Origin: Poecilobothrus nobilitatus | Lineage: Eukaryota > Arthropoda > Insecta > Diptera > Dolichopodidae | Direction: 5' to 3' | Length of the DNA: 64,000 nucleotides | NCBI GenBank assembly: GCA_947095535.1 | Contig: OX352774.1 | Span: 220,646,965 to 220,710,964, forward strand | Shown: positions 36,201 through 48,432 of the stretch, one piece after another | Layout: the number at the start of each line of letters is the position of its first letter | Position numbering within the stretch: position 1 is the first letter of the stretch | The notes under the pieces: generated by a model | What the model saw: only the letters and a program-made list of their open reading frames with translations | Database searches by the model: none | Told to the model about the DNA's origin: nothing | Made by a program: the position numbers and the translations under genes

Positions 36201-37377
36201 TGTTTAAGACGTCTAAATGTGGTACATTACTAACAAATTCAATATAAAATGATTAAATAAAATATTTGAAATATATATTAAATTTGTAATTAGAATTACA
36301 TTAAAATAAATAAAAATTAAATTGAAAAATACTACTGCTATTTAACAAACTGTAAAGTTTTCATCTGTTTACAATATAGTTTTTCTATGTAGCACTTTGC
36401 TTCTAGTCAAATTATATTATAATGTCCTTTAAAAGGATATGTACATTCTCATATAAATTAAAACAAAATAAACAAATGAAAAAAAGTAATATAAGTTCAG
36501 TTCTAGAAATATATTGAGGTTAACTAAGTGATAAATATGATGACTAGAAAACAATGACAAAGGTGTGGTCATATCATATTTTGTTGATTTTTTAGATAAA
36601 AACAGAAAATATAAACAAAACAAAAAAAAGATATAAAATAAAAAGTTTTTCTTAATATGGGACAAAATTTTTCTATTTTCGTCCTCATTTTTGTTTTTTT
36701 ATTTTGTTCTGTCTTTTTTAAAAACTAAATCAGGGACAATTTCCCTTAAGGCCATTCCAATCGATTTTATGCTTTTTGTTTATTTTTGTTAAGGATATTT
36801 TGTTTTATGTTTACAAATCAAGATCAGTTCAAGGGGTTAATTTTGTTTTTGGTTTAAAATTGAAAAATAAAAACATTTTCAGAAAAGATTCTTTTGAAAT
36901 AAACTATGTAGAAAATTTTTGTTTCTTTATTATTTAGTAATATATGATTTTGAAAAGAATTTGAAAGTTTTGGAAATTAAATTATAGGGATTTGCTATTT
37001 TTTTTTTTTTTTTTGAGTTTTAACATATTTTAACTTTTTCTTTGGTTTGGAAAAATGAACCTGACATGAAATGACAACGGAACCTGGAAAGTTTCTAAAT
37101 CCGTTGTGCATCAGATTTTTATGATTGAATAAGTTAATAATACTAGAAGTTATCAAATAGTTTATAGAGTTTTTCTAGATAATTATGGAAATATTCTTAC
37201 AGATATTTTAGTTTTTTTTTCATAACAAAAATTTCGATTACTCTTCGGATTAATCACAAAAAAATTTTTAGGTATGTTCTTCTTCGTATGATTTCATTTC
37301 TAAAATGATTGTAAGTTTTTATATAATACTATCAATAATACATATTATTATTATTTTTGTTTGGTATAGCCATAGAA
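33294..37377. other. AT-rich intergenic DNA
   Basis: Only poly-A/T-rich DNA is visible. The open frames at 33826-34011 and 36429-36665 on the minus strand are Ile/Phe/Leu-rich and not credible. Confidence 0.6.
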
Positions 37378-37690
37378 AACTATCTTACGCCTAGCCTCTG
37401 CGATCTTTGTGCACCCCAACTTCATGAGACGCTCGTTCATCTCAGTAGATCATCAAACCAGTCAATGCCCTTAAAAAATTGAACGTTGTTCCTCTTGTTA
37501 CGCGCCCTTACGTAGCATAGGTCTTTCCAGTATTGCTCTCCAGAGGGGTTCTTCACCTTTGAGATCCCAGTGTCAGACATTGGTAGAGCACGTGTAATGT
37601 CCACAACCTCTACAGATTCCTTCGTTGGCTCTGTCTATTCTTACAGCGTGTGCCCTTAGTATCAGATGGTTTAAGTTGAACATATGTCTA
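37378..37690 (-). mobile_element. LINE ORF2 C-terminal remnant (LINE family 3)
   Basis: The minus strand starting near 37688 reads HRHMFNLNHLILRAHAVRID then EGICRGCG, the Cys-knuckle region that follows RNase H in R1/I-type arthropod LINEs. A frame change then gives SGEQYWKDLCYVRARNKRNN and VQFFKGIDWFDDLL before a stop. It differs in sequence from the LINE at 20.8 and 45 kb. It stands out by its higher GC content. The class is inferred from the motif pattern. Confidence 0.65.
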
Positions 37691-40655
37691 TGCAATAAAT
37701 TATAATATCTAATTAATTTTTTTAATTAAAGTTTTATAATATTATTCGACAAATAAAAATAAAACGTACATCTTCTTTAACTTACATTGTATAAAAATCT
37801 TTGGATTTTACAATTTAATACAGAAAAACATAAATACTTTGTAGATTATCTTCTAAAATCTGTATTTGACAGCATTAAAAATATTTTCAACTTTACATAA
37901 TAAAATAATATAATTGAAACCAAAATAAATAATGGTATAATTGAAGTCGAAGGAAATGTGTGTAATTTTTTTACAAAACTATGTATCTATCTAAATTTGA
38001 AATAATCTGAAGTTTTCTTATAAATTATTACATTTTTTTATTACTACCACTATCACTCCCATTGTGAAAATTATTTTATTTTCTTATTAAATTATGGAGA
38101 GCAAAAATGGAAGATCACGAAAATAAACCATAATAATAAAATATAGGTATCCCATAATTTGTCATTTTCCTTTACTTTTATTTTTTCTTTCCTTTTTTTT
38201 TGTTATTTTTATTTTGTGTATATTTTTCCTTTCATTTTCAGATTCACTTTCATGAAAAATTGATTCAAGTAACAGGATATTATTTTCATTCTATATTTAT
38301 GATCTTTTTTTATCTTACTGTTATTTATCGCATAGAATAATTCGGTTATATTTTTAAATAATATTTTAATAAAAAAGAAAAAAAAAAATTGAAAATAAAA
38401 GAGAAAAATTTAAAAAAATCAATAGTAAACAAATAGATAATTCAAAAGAGTGAATGTCCTGAACGATGTTCTTTTTTTAGAAATTTTCATTTAAATAGCT
38501 TTGTATAAATCATGAACTAAAATCAAATTTACTTAATATTTTGATTTTGTTTTCCCTGGCTCGTCCTTTTTAGCAAAACGAACATAAAAACAAGAACAAA
38601 AAGTTAAGTGTTATAGTTTTAGTAAAGGGCTAAGGTTTTAATCAAAAAGTATAAAATATAGAAAATAATATAAAAGGAGACTTACCAAACTCACTAATAT
38701 ATTATGGAATACAGAATGGCACCATCTATGCACCATCTATGAATGCAAAATGGCACCATCTATTATCTTATATGTAATTATTTATTTTTTTATTATTTTT
38801 ATATTGTGATATAGACTATTACGTTATAAATTATTACTTCTATTCAATATGATTTGCCCCTCCCTGGTGTTTCAACCCGAGGTCTTTGATAGAAAGGTCA
38901 AAGACCTTTTTCAGATTTTTGATTGAAAGCCCCGCAACTAAGTATACATAGGTTAAACATCATTTTTGATTAAAAACTGTAAAATTTTAGGTATGTACTG
39001 TTATTAATTCAAGCTTTGATGTTCCCTTTTTCTAAAACTAAATGTAAAAACAGGATGTGCATTTCTAAAAGATAATAATGTATTTATATATATAATAAAG
39101 AATTTATTTATAGCCTTCATTTCATACTTAATTATAATAATTATGCAAGTTCAATACAAAACCTAACGAGTATAAAACAAAACAAATGAGTTTTCTATCA
39201 TAATACTAAAAATCTTCCTTTCTCATTTCAAAGATCTGGTAAGTTTTGAGTATGAAGGGATTTTTTTTTTTCAGTTTTCAGTTTTTTTATTTAAAATTAC
39301 ACATATGGTATGGATTTTTCGTTTTATTTAGTTTTTTTTTCACTTTTTCTTCCTTTGGGGCTTAATAGGATATTATTATTATTTTCATATATCCTTTTAA
39401 ATGTAATGCACATAATTTGTTTAGGTTTTATTTTATTTTTTTTTTGTTTTGCATTTTTTTATTTTTATTATTTGTTTTTGTTTAAAGCGCTGGTAGGCCT
39501 TTTGTAATACTTTCAATATTCAAAAACACAAAAATAAAGTTGATTTGAGTCGGAAGCATGAAGAAAGAAAAGGATATTTTGAAAATTACGTGAAAATTTA
39601 TGAAAAAATTGTTTTGATTTATTTAAAAGGCTGTAATGTTGAATGTGTTGAATTTGCTTTTAACCTAAAAAAGGAAAAAAAAAATTTATATAAAAAGAAA
39701 AATCATTTTAATAATTTTGACGCGTTATAAAACAAATTTGTGAAAATAAAATTTATAAAAAAAATAAACAGTTGAATACGGGTAAGCGAATATAAATGGC
39801 TAAGTAAAAGTTTAGATATAGGAATTTGATGAAAATTTTTTAAATTCAAAAAGACATATACGTTTAATTTAATCAAAAACAATTTTTTTTTTTTTTGTAA
39901 GACTCTGTTATATTTATAAAAAAAAACGTGAGGAGGGTTAATGAAAAAAATTGATTGGAGTGAGTTTAACAAAATTATGAATGTTTTTAAATAATAAGTG
40001 ACAGGTGAGTGACAGCTAAAGGGTTAAATAAAACAATACAAAAAAGGATTTAAATAAATTTAATCATTATGTTTGAGATTATATAAATAAAATAAAATTA
40101 AATGAATTTCTTTAGAGTAGGTTGGAATGAATACATATATACCTCTATCTATAAAAAATTATGAACCATAATGAAATTAGAATTAAAGTCAAGTTTTCAA
40201 GTTTTTAATTTTTATACTTAAACTGATTTTATTGTTTATATCCCCAACCCTTGACAAATAGTGGCTTTTAAATATACTTTTTTTATTTTGGCGCAATAAT
40301 TAAACATACAAATTAATAAGAAAATTGGTTTAATTTTCAAAACTTTTTACATATTTTCGTTTTAAGAATTAAATTTAACCCTTCAAATATGTTTCTCAGA
40401 AAAAAATAAATATTAAAGAACGAATGTATTTTTTTTTGAAGCAGGTCTTTATAAACAAAAAGGAATGGTTGATAAACTACTTTAAAATACCTAAAATTTT
40501 TACTCATTAAATTGAATGCAACCGTGAACCCTTAAATCCTTGCGCATTATATAACATGAAGAAGAATGTTAACGGTTTCATGAACTGGAATGGACAGATA
40601 ATATATAAAATTTCAGTAAGAAAAATATCGACTTCCTTCCACTTTCAATTTTTCG
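37691..40655. other. AT-rich intergenic DNA
   Basis: No gene is recognisable. Small local repeats include caccatctat three times at about 38720-38762. Open frames at 39310-39507 and 39545-39730 are Phe- and Lys-rich and probably spurious. Confidence 0.6.
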
Positions 40656-40730
40656 ATGGTCGAAAAATATAATATGTTTTAAAACTTTTAAAATGGTCGA
40701 AAAATATAATATGTTTTAAAACTTATAAAA
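40656..40730 (+). repeat. 37-bp tandem duplication
   Basis: The unit beginning atggtcgaaaaatataatat occurs at 40656 and 40693, nearly identical over about 32 bp. Confidence 0.85.
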
Positions 40731-41126
40731 TCCGCTTATAAAATAGTTTTAATTAGGAATATATTTAAGGCTTCAGTTCCAACGATCTCTATATTTTTAT
40801 AGCTAAAAATTTACTTTACTAGTGTTATTCTACAAATATTAAATTTTGGGAATAATAATTTGAATTTTACGAGATGTGTAATATAGATTTTATTAACCCA
40901 AAAATATAGTTAAAGCATCTTTTTTCCAAAATTCTGTTTGGATTTTATATCAAAACTGTCGTGAAATGCGTCTCTGATTATTGATGTTTATACCCGTATG
41001 AACTATGTTCAAGGGTATAATAAATTTGCCATTACGTTTGTGACACCTTAAAGGAGTCGAGCTAGATATAGTGTCAAAGGTATGGATCGGCTCAGAATCG
41101 AATTCTGAGTCGATTAAGCCATGTAC

Positions 41127-41154
41127 GTCCGTCCGTCCGTCCGTCCGTCCGTCC
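41127..41154 (+). repeat. (GTCC)7 microsatellite
   Basis: Seven perfect GTCC units lie inside the repeat element directly before gcacgataactc. A two-unit remnant (gtccgtccg) recurs at the start of every 306-bp unit downstream. Confidence 0.95.
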
Positions 41155-41967
41155 GCACGATAACTCAAAAAATAAAGGAGCTAGGGGGCTGAAATTTTTT
41201 TTACGTCACTTTTGCAAAATTGTTAGTTTTGCTATTTAAATCCAACATTTTCGGTCGGCGGGTTCGAGTAGCTGCCATACAACTTCTATCTTTATATAGA
41301 AATAACTCAGTACCTATTCAAGCTAGGTTTCTGAAATTTTGCAAATGATGATCAAGTTTTATGGCAACAACTTCTGTAAAATTTGGTTGTGCTGGTGTAG
41401 CGCGTTCGGGTAGCTGCCATACAACTTCTCCGTTTAAATGAGAATAACTCAGTGTTTATTGAAGCTAGGAATCTGAAATTTAGTAAAGAGATGTCGAGTT
41501 ACATGCCAACAACTTTTGTAAAATTTGGTTGGTCTAGAGCAGCCGGTTCAGACTTCTTGCACCTCTTGGAACCTAATGAAGCTAGGCGTCTGAAATTTTG
41601 CAAATGATGATCAAGTTTTATGGCAACAACTTTTGTAAAATTTGGTTGTGGTGGTGCGGCGGGTTCGGGTAGCTGCCATACAACTTATCCGGTTAAATGA
41701 GAATAACTCAGTGTTTATTGAAGCTAGGAATCTGAAATTTAGTAAAGAAGTGTCGAGTTATATGCCAACAACTTTTGTAAAATTTGTTTGGTCTAGAGCA
41801 GCCGGTTCAGACTTCTTGCACCTCTTGGACCCTAATGAAGCTAGGCGTCTGAAATTTTGCAAATGATGATCAAGTTTTATGGCAACAACTTCTACAAAAT
41901 TTGGTTGTCCTGGTGTGACGGGTTCGGGTAGCTGCCATACAAAATCTCTTTTTAAATGAAAAGAACT

Positions 41968-43499
41968 CAGTGTCCGTCCGCACGATAACTCAAAAAATAG
42001 AAAAGCTAGGAGGCTGAAATTTTTTTTACGTCACTCTTGCAAAATTGTTAGTTTTGCTATTTAATTCCAGCATTTTCGGCCGCCGGGTTCGAGTAGCTGC
42101 CATACAACTTCTTTCTTTAAATAGAAATAACCCAGTGTCTGTTCAATCTAGGTATCTGAAATTTTGCGAATGATGATCAAGTTTTATGGCAACAACTTCT
42201 GCAAAATTTGGTTGTGGTGGTGTGACGGGTTCGGGTAGCTGCCATACAAAATCTCTTTTTAAATGAAAGAACTCAGTGTCCGTCCGCACGATAACTCAAA
42301 AAATAAAGGAGTTAGGAGGCTGCAATTTTTTTTACGTCACTTTTACAAAATTGTTAGTTTTGCTATTTAACTCCAGCATTTTCGGCCGCCGGGTTCGAGT
42401 AGCTGCCATACAACTTCTTTCTTTAAATGGAAATAACCCAGTGTCTATTCAATCTAGGTATCTGAAATTTTGCAAATGATGATCGAGTTTTATGGCAACA
42501 ACTTCTGTAAAATTTGGTTGTGGTGGTGTGACGGGTTCGGGTAGCTGCCATACAAAATCTCTTTTTAAATGAAAGAACTCAGTGTCCGTCCGCACGATAA
42601 CTCAAAAAATAGAAAAGCTAGGAGGCTGAAATTTTTTTTACGTCACTCTTGCAAAATTGTTAGTTTTGCTATTTAACTCCAGCATTTTCGGCCGCCGGGT
42701 TCGAGTAGCTGCCATACAACTTCTTTCTTTAAATAGAAATAACCCAGTGTCTGTTCAATCTAGGTATCTGAAATTTTGCGAATGATGATCAAGTTTTATG
42801 GCAACAACTTCTGCAAAATTTGGTTGTGGTGGTGTGACGGGTTCGGGTAGCTGCCATACAAAATCTCTTTTTAAATGAAAAGAACTCAGTGTCCGTCCGC
42901 ACGATAACTCAAAAAATAAAGGAGCTAGGAGGCTGAAATTTTTTTTACGTCACTCTTGCAAAATTGTTAGTTTTGCTATTTAACTCCAGCATTTTCGGCC
43001 GCCGGGTTCGAGTAGCTGCCATACAACTTCTTTCTTTAAATAGAAATAACCCAGTGTCTGTTCAATCTAGGTATCTGAAATTTTGCGAATGATGATCAAG
43101 TTTTATGGCAACAACTTCTGCAAAATTTGGTTGTGGTGGTGTGACGGGTTCGGGTAGCTGCCATACAAAATCTCTTTTTAAATGAAAGAACTCAGTGTCC
43201 GTCCGCACGATAACTCAAAAAATAAAGGAGTTAGGAGGCTGCAATTTTTTTTACGTCACTTTTACAAAATTGTTAGTTTTGCTATTTAACTCCAGCATTT
43301 TCGGCCGCCGGGTTCGAGTAGCTGCCATACAACTTCTTTCTTTAAATGGAAATAACCCAGTGTCTATTCAATCTAGGTATCTGAAATTTTGCAAATGATG
43401 ATCGAGTTTTATGGCAACAACTTCTGTAAAATTTTGTTGTGATGATATGACAGGTTCGGATAGTTGCCATACAACTTCTCTTTTTAAATGAAAATAACT
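41968..43499 (+). repeat. Five tandem ~306-bp units with higher-order structure
   Basis: The landmark cagtgtccgtccgcacgata starts units at 41968, 42274, 42580, 42887 and 43193 (spacings 306, 306, 307, 306). Each unit contains two related submodules marked by tagctgccatacaa. Units 2 and 5 are near-identical and share private differences (gctgcaa, acttttac, tctattcaa, gatcgag), while units 1, 3 and 4 share others (acgtcactcttgc, gcgaatgatg). Hence a ~919-bp, three-unit block appears to have been duplicated. Confidence 0.92.
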
Positions 43500-43775
43500 C
43501 AGTGTCTATTGAAGCTAGCTATCTGAAATTTAGTGAAAAAGTGTCGAGTTGCATGCCAAAAACTTTTGTAAAATTTGAATGGTCTAAAGCAGCCGGTTCA
43601 GGCTTTTTGCATTTCTTGGAACTTAATGAAGCTAGGCGCAATAGATTCGGGTAGCTATCATACAACTCCACAATTTACATAAATATATCTCTGTAGTTCG
43701 GTACTAAAACTCTGAATGTTTTTAAAAGATGATCAAGTTTTATAGAAACAGGATATATTACGTTCATACGGGTAT

Positions 43776-44329
43776 CCCAGAGTTGACACAGTCTACTCTA
43801 CTGCACTCTTCCTCGTTTTTTTTTGTTTTTGACTTCCCTAGCTAGAATATCTCGTAACATTTTCCTTAATCCTTTTTCAAATTAATTTTTTTTTTCTTTA
43901 ACATTTTTAAAAAAATTAGTATTGCTTAATTTCTTCATATTACCAACAGACTCTCGGTATATTTATACGCGTCTTATTTATAGGGCAAGAAGGAATATAA
44001 TAATCTAAAAAGTTGGGGAAGTTCAGCAATCAAACCATTTAGAATTAAGAAAGAAAACAAAAAAAAGCAAAGCTTTTATACCGTAACAGCTCAACGCAAC
44101 TCGACAAAAAATTTTGAAGGTTTTCTTTTGACTCAAAGTATCACTGTACAAAAGTCGATATAAATAAACCGTTTTTAATTTAAAGCGAAAAAACCAAAAT
44201 AATTTTGAGAAGTTGTTGTGCCGCAACGGGTTAATTTGGACTTATTCGACAGCACTTTTTTCCCTACGAATTCTTTTCGCATAGAGCCTATATATGTACA
44301 TGTAGTTTAAATTCAATAGATCGTACCGA
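43776..44329. other. AT-rich spacer
   Basis: The stretch between the repeat element and LINE copy B shows no gene. The first 50 bp (agagttgacacagtctactc and following) are less AT-rich and could still belong to the repeat element. Confidence 0.5.
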
Positions 44330-45385
44330 TCAGGCAAAAGCACCGAAAAAGATAAAAGAAAATGCATCGAAAAGGTTTAAAAAAGAAAGTACTTGACCTA
44401 CTCGAGGCGCTGACGAACATTACTAGAAAGTTTGGATTCAATATAATGAACGTTTTAAAAATCCCAGTGGATCAATTCACGAGAAGGTCACTCGGATATC
44501 ATAAACCAATTCACGTCCCCCACATACTTCTTCGGGAAATCTCACGTGTCGAGCATATCAAGCCTTGAGAGTTGGAACTCGAACACAGTGATGACCTTCG
44601 AAGGAGTACAGTTCTTCACGGATGGTTCAAAAATTAACAGCAGTGTAGGATACGGGGTCTTCTTAGAAAATCTGAATATCAGTCATAATTTTCGATTACC
44701 AAAACATTGTAGCGTCTTAGAAGCGGAAATTGTGGCAATCCAAGAAACCGTTTAAAGCGAATAAAATCGTTTTAAACTGTAAAGTAAGTACGTAAAATCT
44801 CATATACAACCTCGAAGACTGTAATATCCTGCCGAAAACATCTTAACGAAGTGGTCAGGCAGTTTAGCATTCAGCTTTTTTCTGGGTACCAGGTTATCGA
44901 GGTATTACGGGAAATGAAAAAGCGGATGAACTTGCAAGAATGGGTACAATACAACTTTACAAGTCCTGTCGGACAAGGCATGACTAGAGGTACTTCTATC
45001 TACAAGCAAAACGTTTAAGACGACCTAATGATCTGCTTTCTCTTCAAAGGGCAGATATTGGAATGACAATGGGTATAATCACCGGTCACTGTCTACTATC
45101 GACTATTGTAGAGACTGCAAAGATGATAAAGAGGAGGAAACTACTCTCCATCTCCTTTGCACATGCCCAGCCTTGTCGGCCAAAAGGAACATCCATTTGG
45201 GGCATTATGTCTTCAACAATCTTAGCGATCTAGCAGGTAAAAATGTAAATAGTTTCGCTTTGCAAAAAGCTGAAATTAGTTTTAACGAGTGGAATAAAAA
45301 AGTTTCTATATGGTATCATAATGGAACAAATACGGTCTAAGTGTACCTTTTTTTGGCAGCCACCTTAACCTAACCTAACCAAAGC
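44330..45385 (+). mobile_element. Non-LTR retrotransposon 3' half, copy B (LINE family 1)
   Basis: Plus-strand frames with several shifts encode a region upstream of RNase H (44362-44568), the RNase H start FEGVQFFTDGSKIN and LEAEIVAIQE (44546-44755), its end WVPGYRGITGNEKADELARM (44884-44946), MGIITGH (about 45070) and the knuckle DYCRDCKDDKEEETTLHLLC (from 45110). The C-terminus reads SFALQKAEISFNEW and ends at a TAA near 45340. Relative to copy A about a dozen codons are missing between MGIITGH and the knuckle. The element ends cagccaccttaacctaacct, with CCTAA-type repeats at 45363-45380. It is 5'-truncated and dead. Confidence 0.9.
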
Positions 45386-47104
45386 TATATATAATATCTT
45401 TTATTAAAAAAATAGATAACATTATTTTACTGAAATTTAATTAAAAGTTTAAAAAAACAAAAAAACAAAAAAAAAAACTACTAAAAGTAAAAATATATTT
45501 TAGACCACTCAAAAATAATGATATCATACTTTTTTTAAGTTTATAATTTTATTTTTAAACTAAGTCAAAAAACATGAAGTGGGACTTATTAAATCTTAAC
45601 CAATTTAACTTTTCTTCAAATAAATTTTTTTTTTAATTTAATTTTTTTTTTGTTTTTTTATAATATCTATTTTTTTTTTTTTCAACTATGAAAACTTTAA
45701 ATTTCCTTTAAAAAAATTTCTACAAAATAAACAACCACACAAACAAACATAAAATTAGAAGACAAAATCGTGAAATAAAAAAAAAATTTCAAAAAAGGGG
45801 AAAAAAATAAGTTTTAAAATTTTTTCCCCGAATAGAAAATAATTTGTCATGGTTGCTGGTGACATCTACACTATTATATTAAATCCGATTATCTCTTTTT
45901 TTGTTTTTGTTTTTACTCTTTTTTTTTCGTATTGCTACAGAATTCAAAAACAAAAAATTTAATTTAATCTATGGAATAGAGTTTTAAAGAAAATTTTCTC
46001 AATTTTCAACAAACTATTTTTGACAGGTTAATTCTTGTTTTTATTGTTCTGTTTTTTTTTTTTGTTTTTTGTAATAAAAATATTTTATATGTTTCATTTT
46101 CATTTGCTATCACTTTTATACTCCCCTTAAATATTTTTTAATACTGAATGGTAAAAAAAGTGACTCTATAAAACAAAAAAACCAAAAAAACAAAAAAAAA
46201 AACCAGAAAAGTTTATATAAATGTAAAGTTAAGATGCGGTTGAGGTAAATGACTTGTTCTTAAAAAAAAAATTTCTTTTTTGTTTTTTTGTTTTGTTTTT
46301 TAAAGAAAAGTATAAAAGAGTAAAAGTTGTATTCACAAGTTGATAACGACATCTTTAAAAGGGAACTGGAACTTTAGTAATTGTTTGTTTTTCTTTTTTT
46401 TTTTTTGCGTTTTTTGGAATCACTGTGTTCAAATAAAAATGAAAAAAAAAAATTGAAGTGTTTGTTTTTGTTCTCAGTTTTATTTATTGTTGGGTTTTGT
46501 TTTCATGGAAAATGAGGTTATGTTGGCACATTTTTAACATATTAAATTAAAAGGAATTTTCCAAAAAAAAAAAACACAAAAAGACAAAAACTGAGTTAAC
46601 AAATTTAAAAGAATTTTGTTTTTTTTTATTTTTTTTTTAAACAAAACCCAAAAATACAAAAAATAAAAAATAAATAAAAAGAAAATACAGTTTATTTCAC
46701 TTAATTAGTAAGTCTTTTATATTATAATATTGTATCTATTTTGTTTAATTTTTATAAGGTTTTTCTATTTCACTGTTGAATGAAAAGAAAATCAAACAAA
46801 ACTAAAAATTTATAAGAAAAAAACAAAAAGAAAAAAAGAAAATTACAGTATCTTTGAAAAATTTTCTTTTTTCTTTAAAATGAAAGTAGAAAAATCTTTG
46901 TTCTTCTCAATTTAAACTAAATAAAAATAAAAAAAAAATAATATTTTAAGTTCTAAGTACATAATATAATATTTGATATATAAATATTATATTTTTAATA
47001 AGCATATGGGCATATTATGTTTAATTTAATGACTTCTTTTTTAAAAGATTTTTATATTTTATTGTAAATTAAAAGCTCTTCATCTTCTTCTATGTTTGAC
47101 CTAG

Positions 47105-47136
<32 letters not shown>

Positions 47137-47560
47137 CATCATCATAATTTTTTAAAAATTGAAAACATTCAAAGATAAATATTATCGTTTGATATTTAAA
47201 ATGACATTGCTCTGGGACTTAAAGAGAATGAAAGATATTTTGCAAAAAAAAAAGTAAAAAAACACTACCTACTTATTAAAGTTTTAAGTTATTTTGTTAG
47301 TTATATGGTTGCCACTTGAAACTTATATGTATTGACAGAAAGCGTCAAAAGTATGAGTGCACAAAATATAATTTTTTACAATTTACGAATTTATTTTAAA
47401 TGCTGTAACCGTTTCCTCATTACATTGTATATGGTAGGCGAATTCGAAAATAAATAAATAAATTTTAAATATGTATTTACTTTATATTTTTTAATTTTTT
47501 TGTAGGGACGAATGCTAGAAAAGATGAATCTTGTAAATTTATATGATTTTAAATTAGAAC
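45386..47560. other. AT-rich intergenic DNA with dense homopolymer runs
   Basis: T and A tracts of 8-25 bases recur every few dozen bases (for example near 47107-47129). No gene is recognisable. Confidence 0.6.
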
Positions 47561-47754
47561 TGGACCATAGAGGCACTAACGGGTAAGGAAGTATAGAATA
47601 CGCTGTAAACACCGAGGGAGTGAAGGTTCGATTTCTCACTCATCTTCAGAATAATTTCCTCTTACAACATTTAAAGCCACATCTGCAAACGAGAAATGCT
47701 GGGTAATTTCCTTGTCACATTTATAGGACAGGGGAATAAATTACAAAAAAAAAT
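47561..47754 (+). mobile_element. tRNA-derived SINE, copy 2
   Basis: The sequence matches the SINE at 26185: aggcactaacgggtaagg (degenerate A box), aacaccgagggagtgaaggttcgatt (B box), acatttaaagccacatctg, cttgtcacatttatagg, aggggaataaa and poly-A. Confidence 0.85.
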
Positions 47755-48432
47755 AAGTACTATCTAAGATTTAGATGAAAAAAATTTTATGAAAAACTGC
47801 GAATAAAACTTTAGTCATTTAATTCAAAATTACTAAATTGTATTCAAAATATACTATGACATTATGCTTAGAGATTATTTTACAACCTAACAAAAAACAT
47901 CAGATTCGCTGTCAGATTTCTTGTAGTCTAAAATATAATATAATTTTTCTTTTGTATTTTAAGTTTTAAAAAAAGTTTATCTATGAATTGCGATGTTCAA
48001 ATTAAAATTGATATTTGAAAAATTTCAATTTGAAGTACCACATCTGCTTATAGGAAAAACAAAAAAAAAAAAATTATGCATCCACTTTTGTCGCTCTTTA
48101 GATATTTAACTATACTGGTATTTATCACAATTTATTTAATAGTTTGTTAGTACATTTTTAAAAACAAATATGAAAAATTTTATTTTCTTCTATCTTCGCT
48201 ATCAATTCATTCATCTGTTTACAAAATTTGTGTACACCGTTTTGTAATTTGGTATGTTAATTTATCATTATGAGAATCATATCAATATATCGTTATATAC
48301 CCGTATCTCGAAAAAGTTTTGTAATTTGAAAAAACCCTGAACATTTTGAGAGGAGTAGGATCCTTGAGAATAAGGTGTAAGTTAAGAAAAATGTGTGTAC
48401 ATATCTCCTGTTTCAAAATATATTAGAGTCAA
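47755..48432. other. AT-rich intergenic DNA
   Basis: No gene or repeat is recognised. Confidence 0.6.

Larger units (their letters stand above)
40990..43775 (+). mobile_element. Non-autonomous (GTCC)n repeat element with internal tandem array
   Basis: Perfect 14-bp inverted repeats, atacccgtatgaac (40990-41003) and gttcatacgggtat (43762-43775), bound a 2.8-kb interval. Just inside the left end is a hairpin (ttataccc 40988-40995 with gggtataa 41013-41020). Next come the block ctcagaatcgaattctgagt with cgattaagccatgta and seven GTCC units (41127-41154), then gcacgataactcaaaaaata. The rest is variants of a ~130-150-bp module (ggttcgrgtagctgccatac ... tatggcaacaactt). The layout of a conserved block followed by a (GTCC)n tract resembles mini-me/DINE-1-type elements of Diptera. 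No transposase frame is present. No target duplication was found, so the true ends may differ. Confidence 0.8.

Noticed and set aside
42276..43398. Two identical 67-codon frames starting MSVRTITQKIKELGG at 42276 and 43195
   Set aside because: They lie within tandem units 2 and 5 and are identical only because the units are; frames in units 1, 3 and 4 are interrupted.
41968..43499. CRISPR-like array
   Set aside because: Units are about 306 bp of continuous similar sequence without short repeats and unique spacers, in a eukaryotic genome.
45363..45380. Interstitial telomere
   Set aside because: Only about three CCTAA-type units, directly at the 3' end of a LINE and followed by ordinary DNA, so it is better explained as the element's tail.
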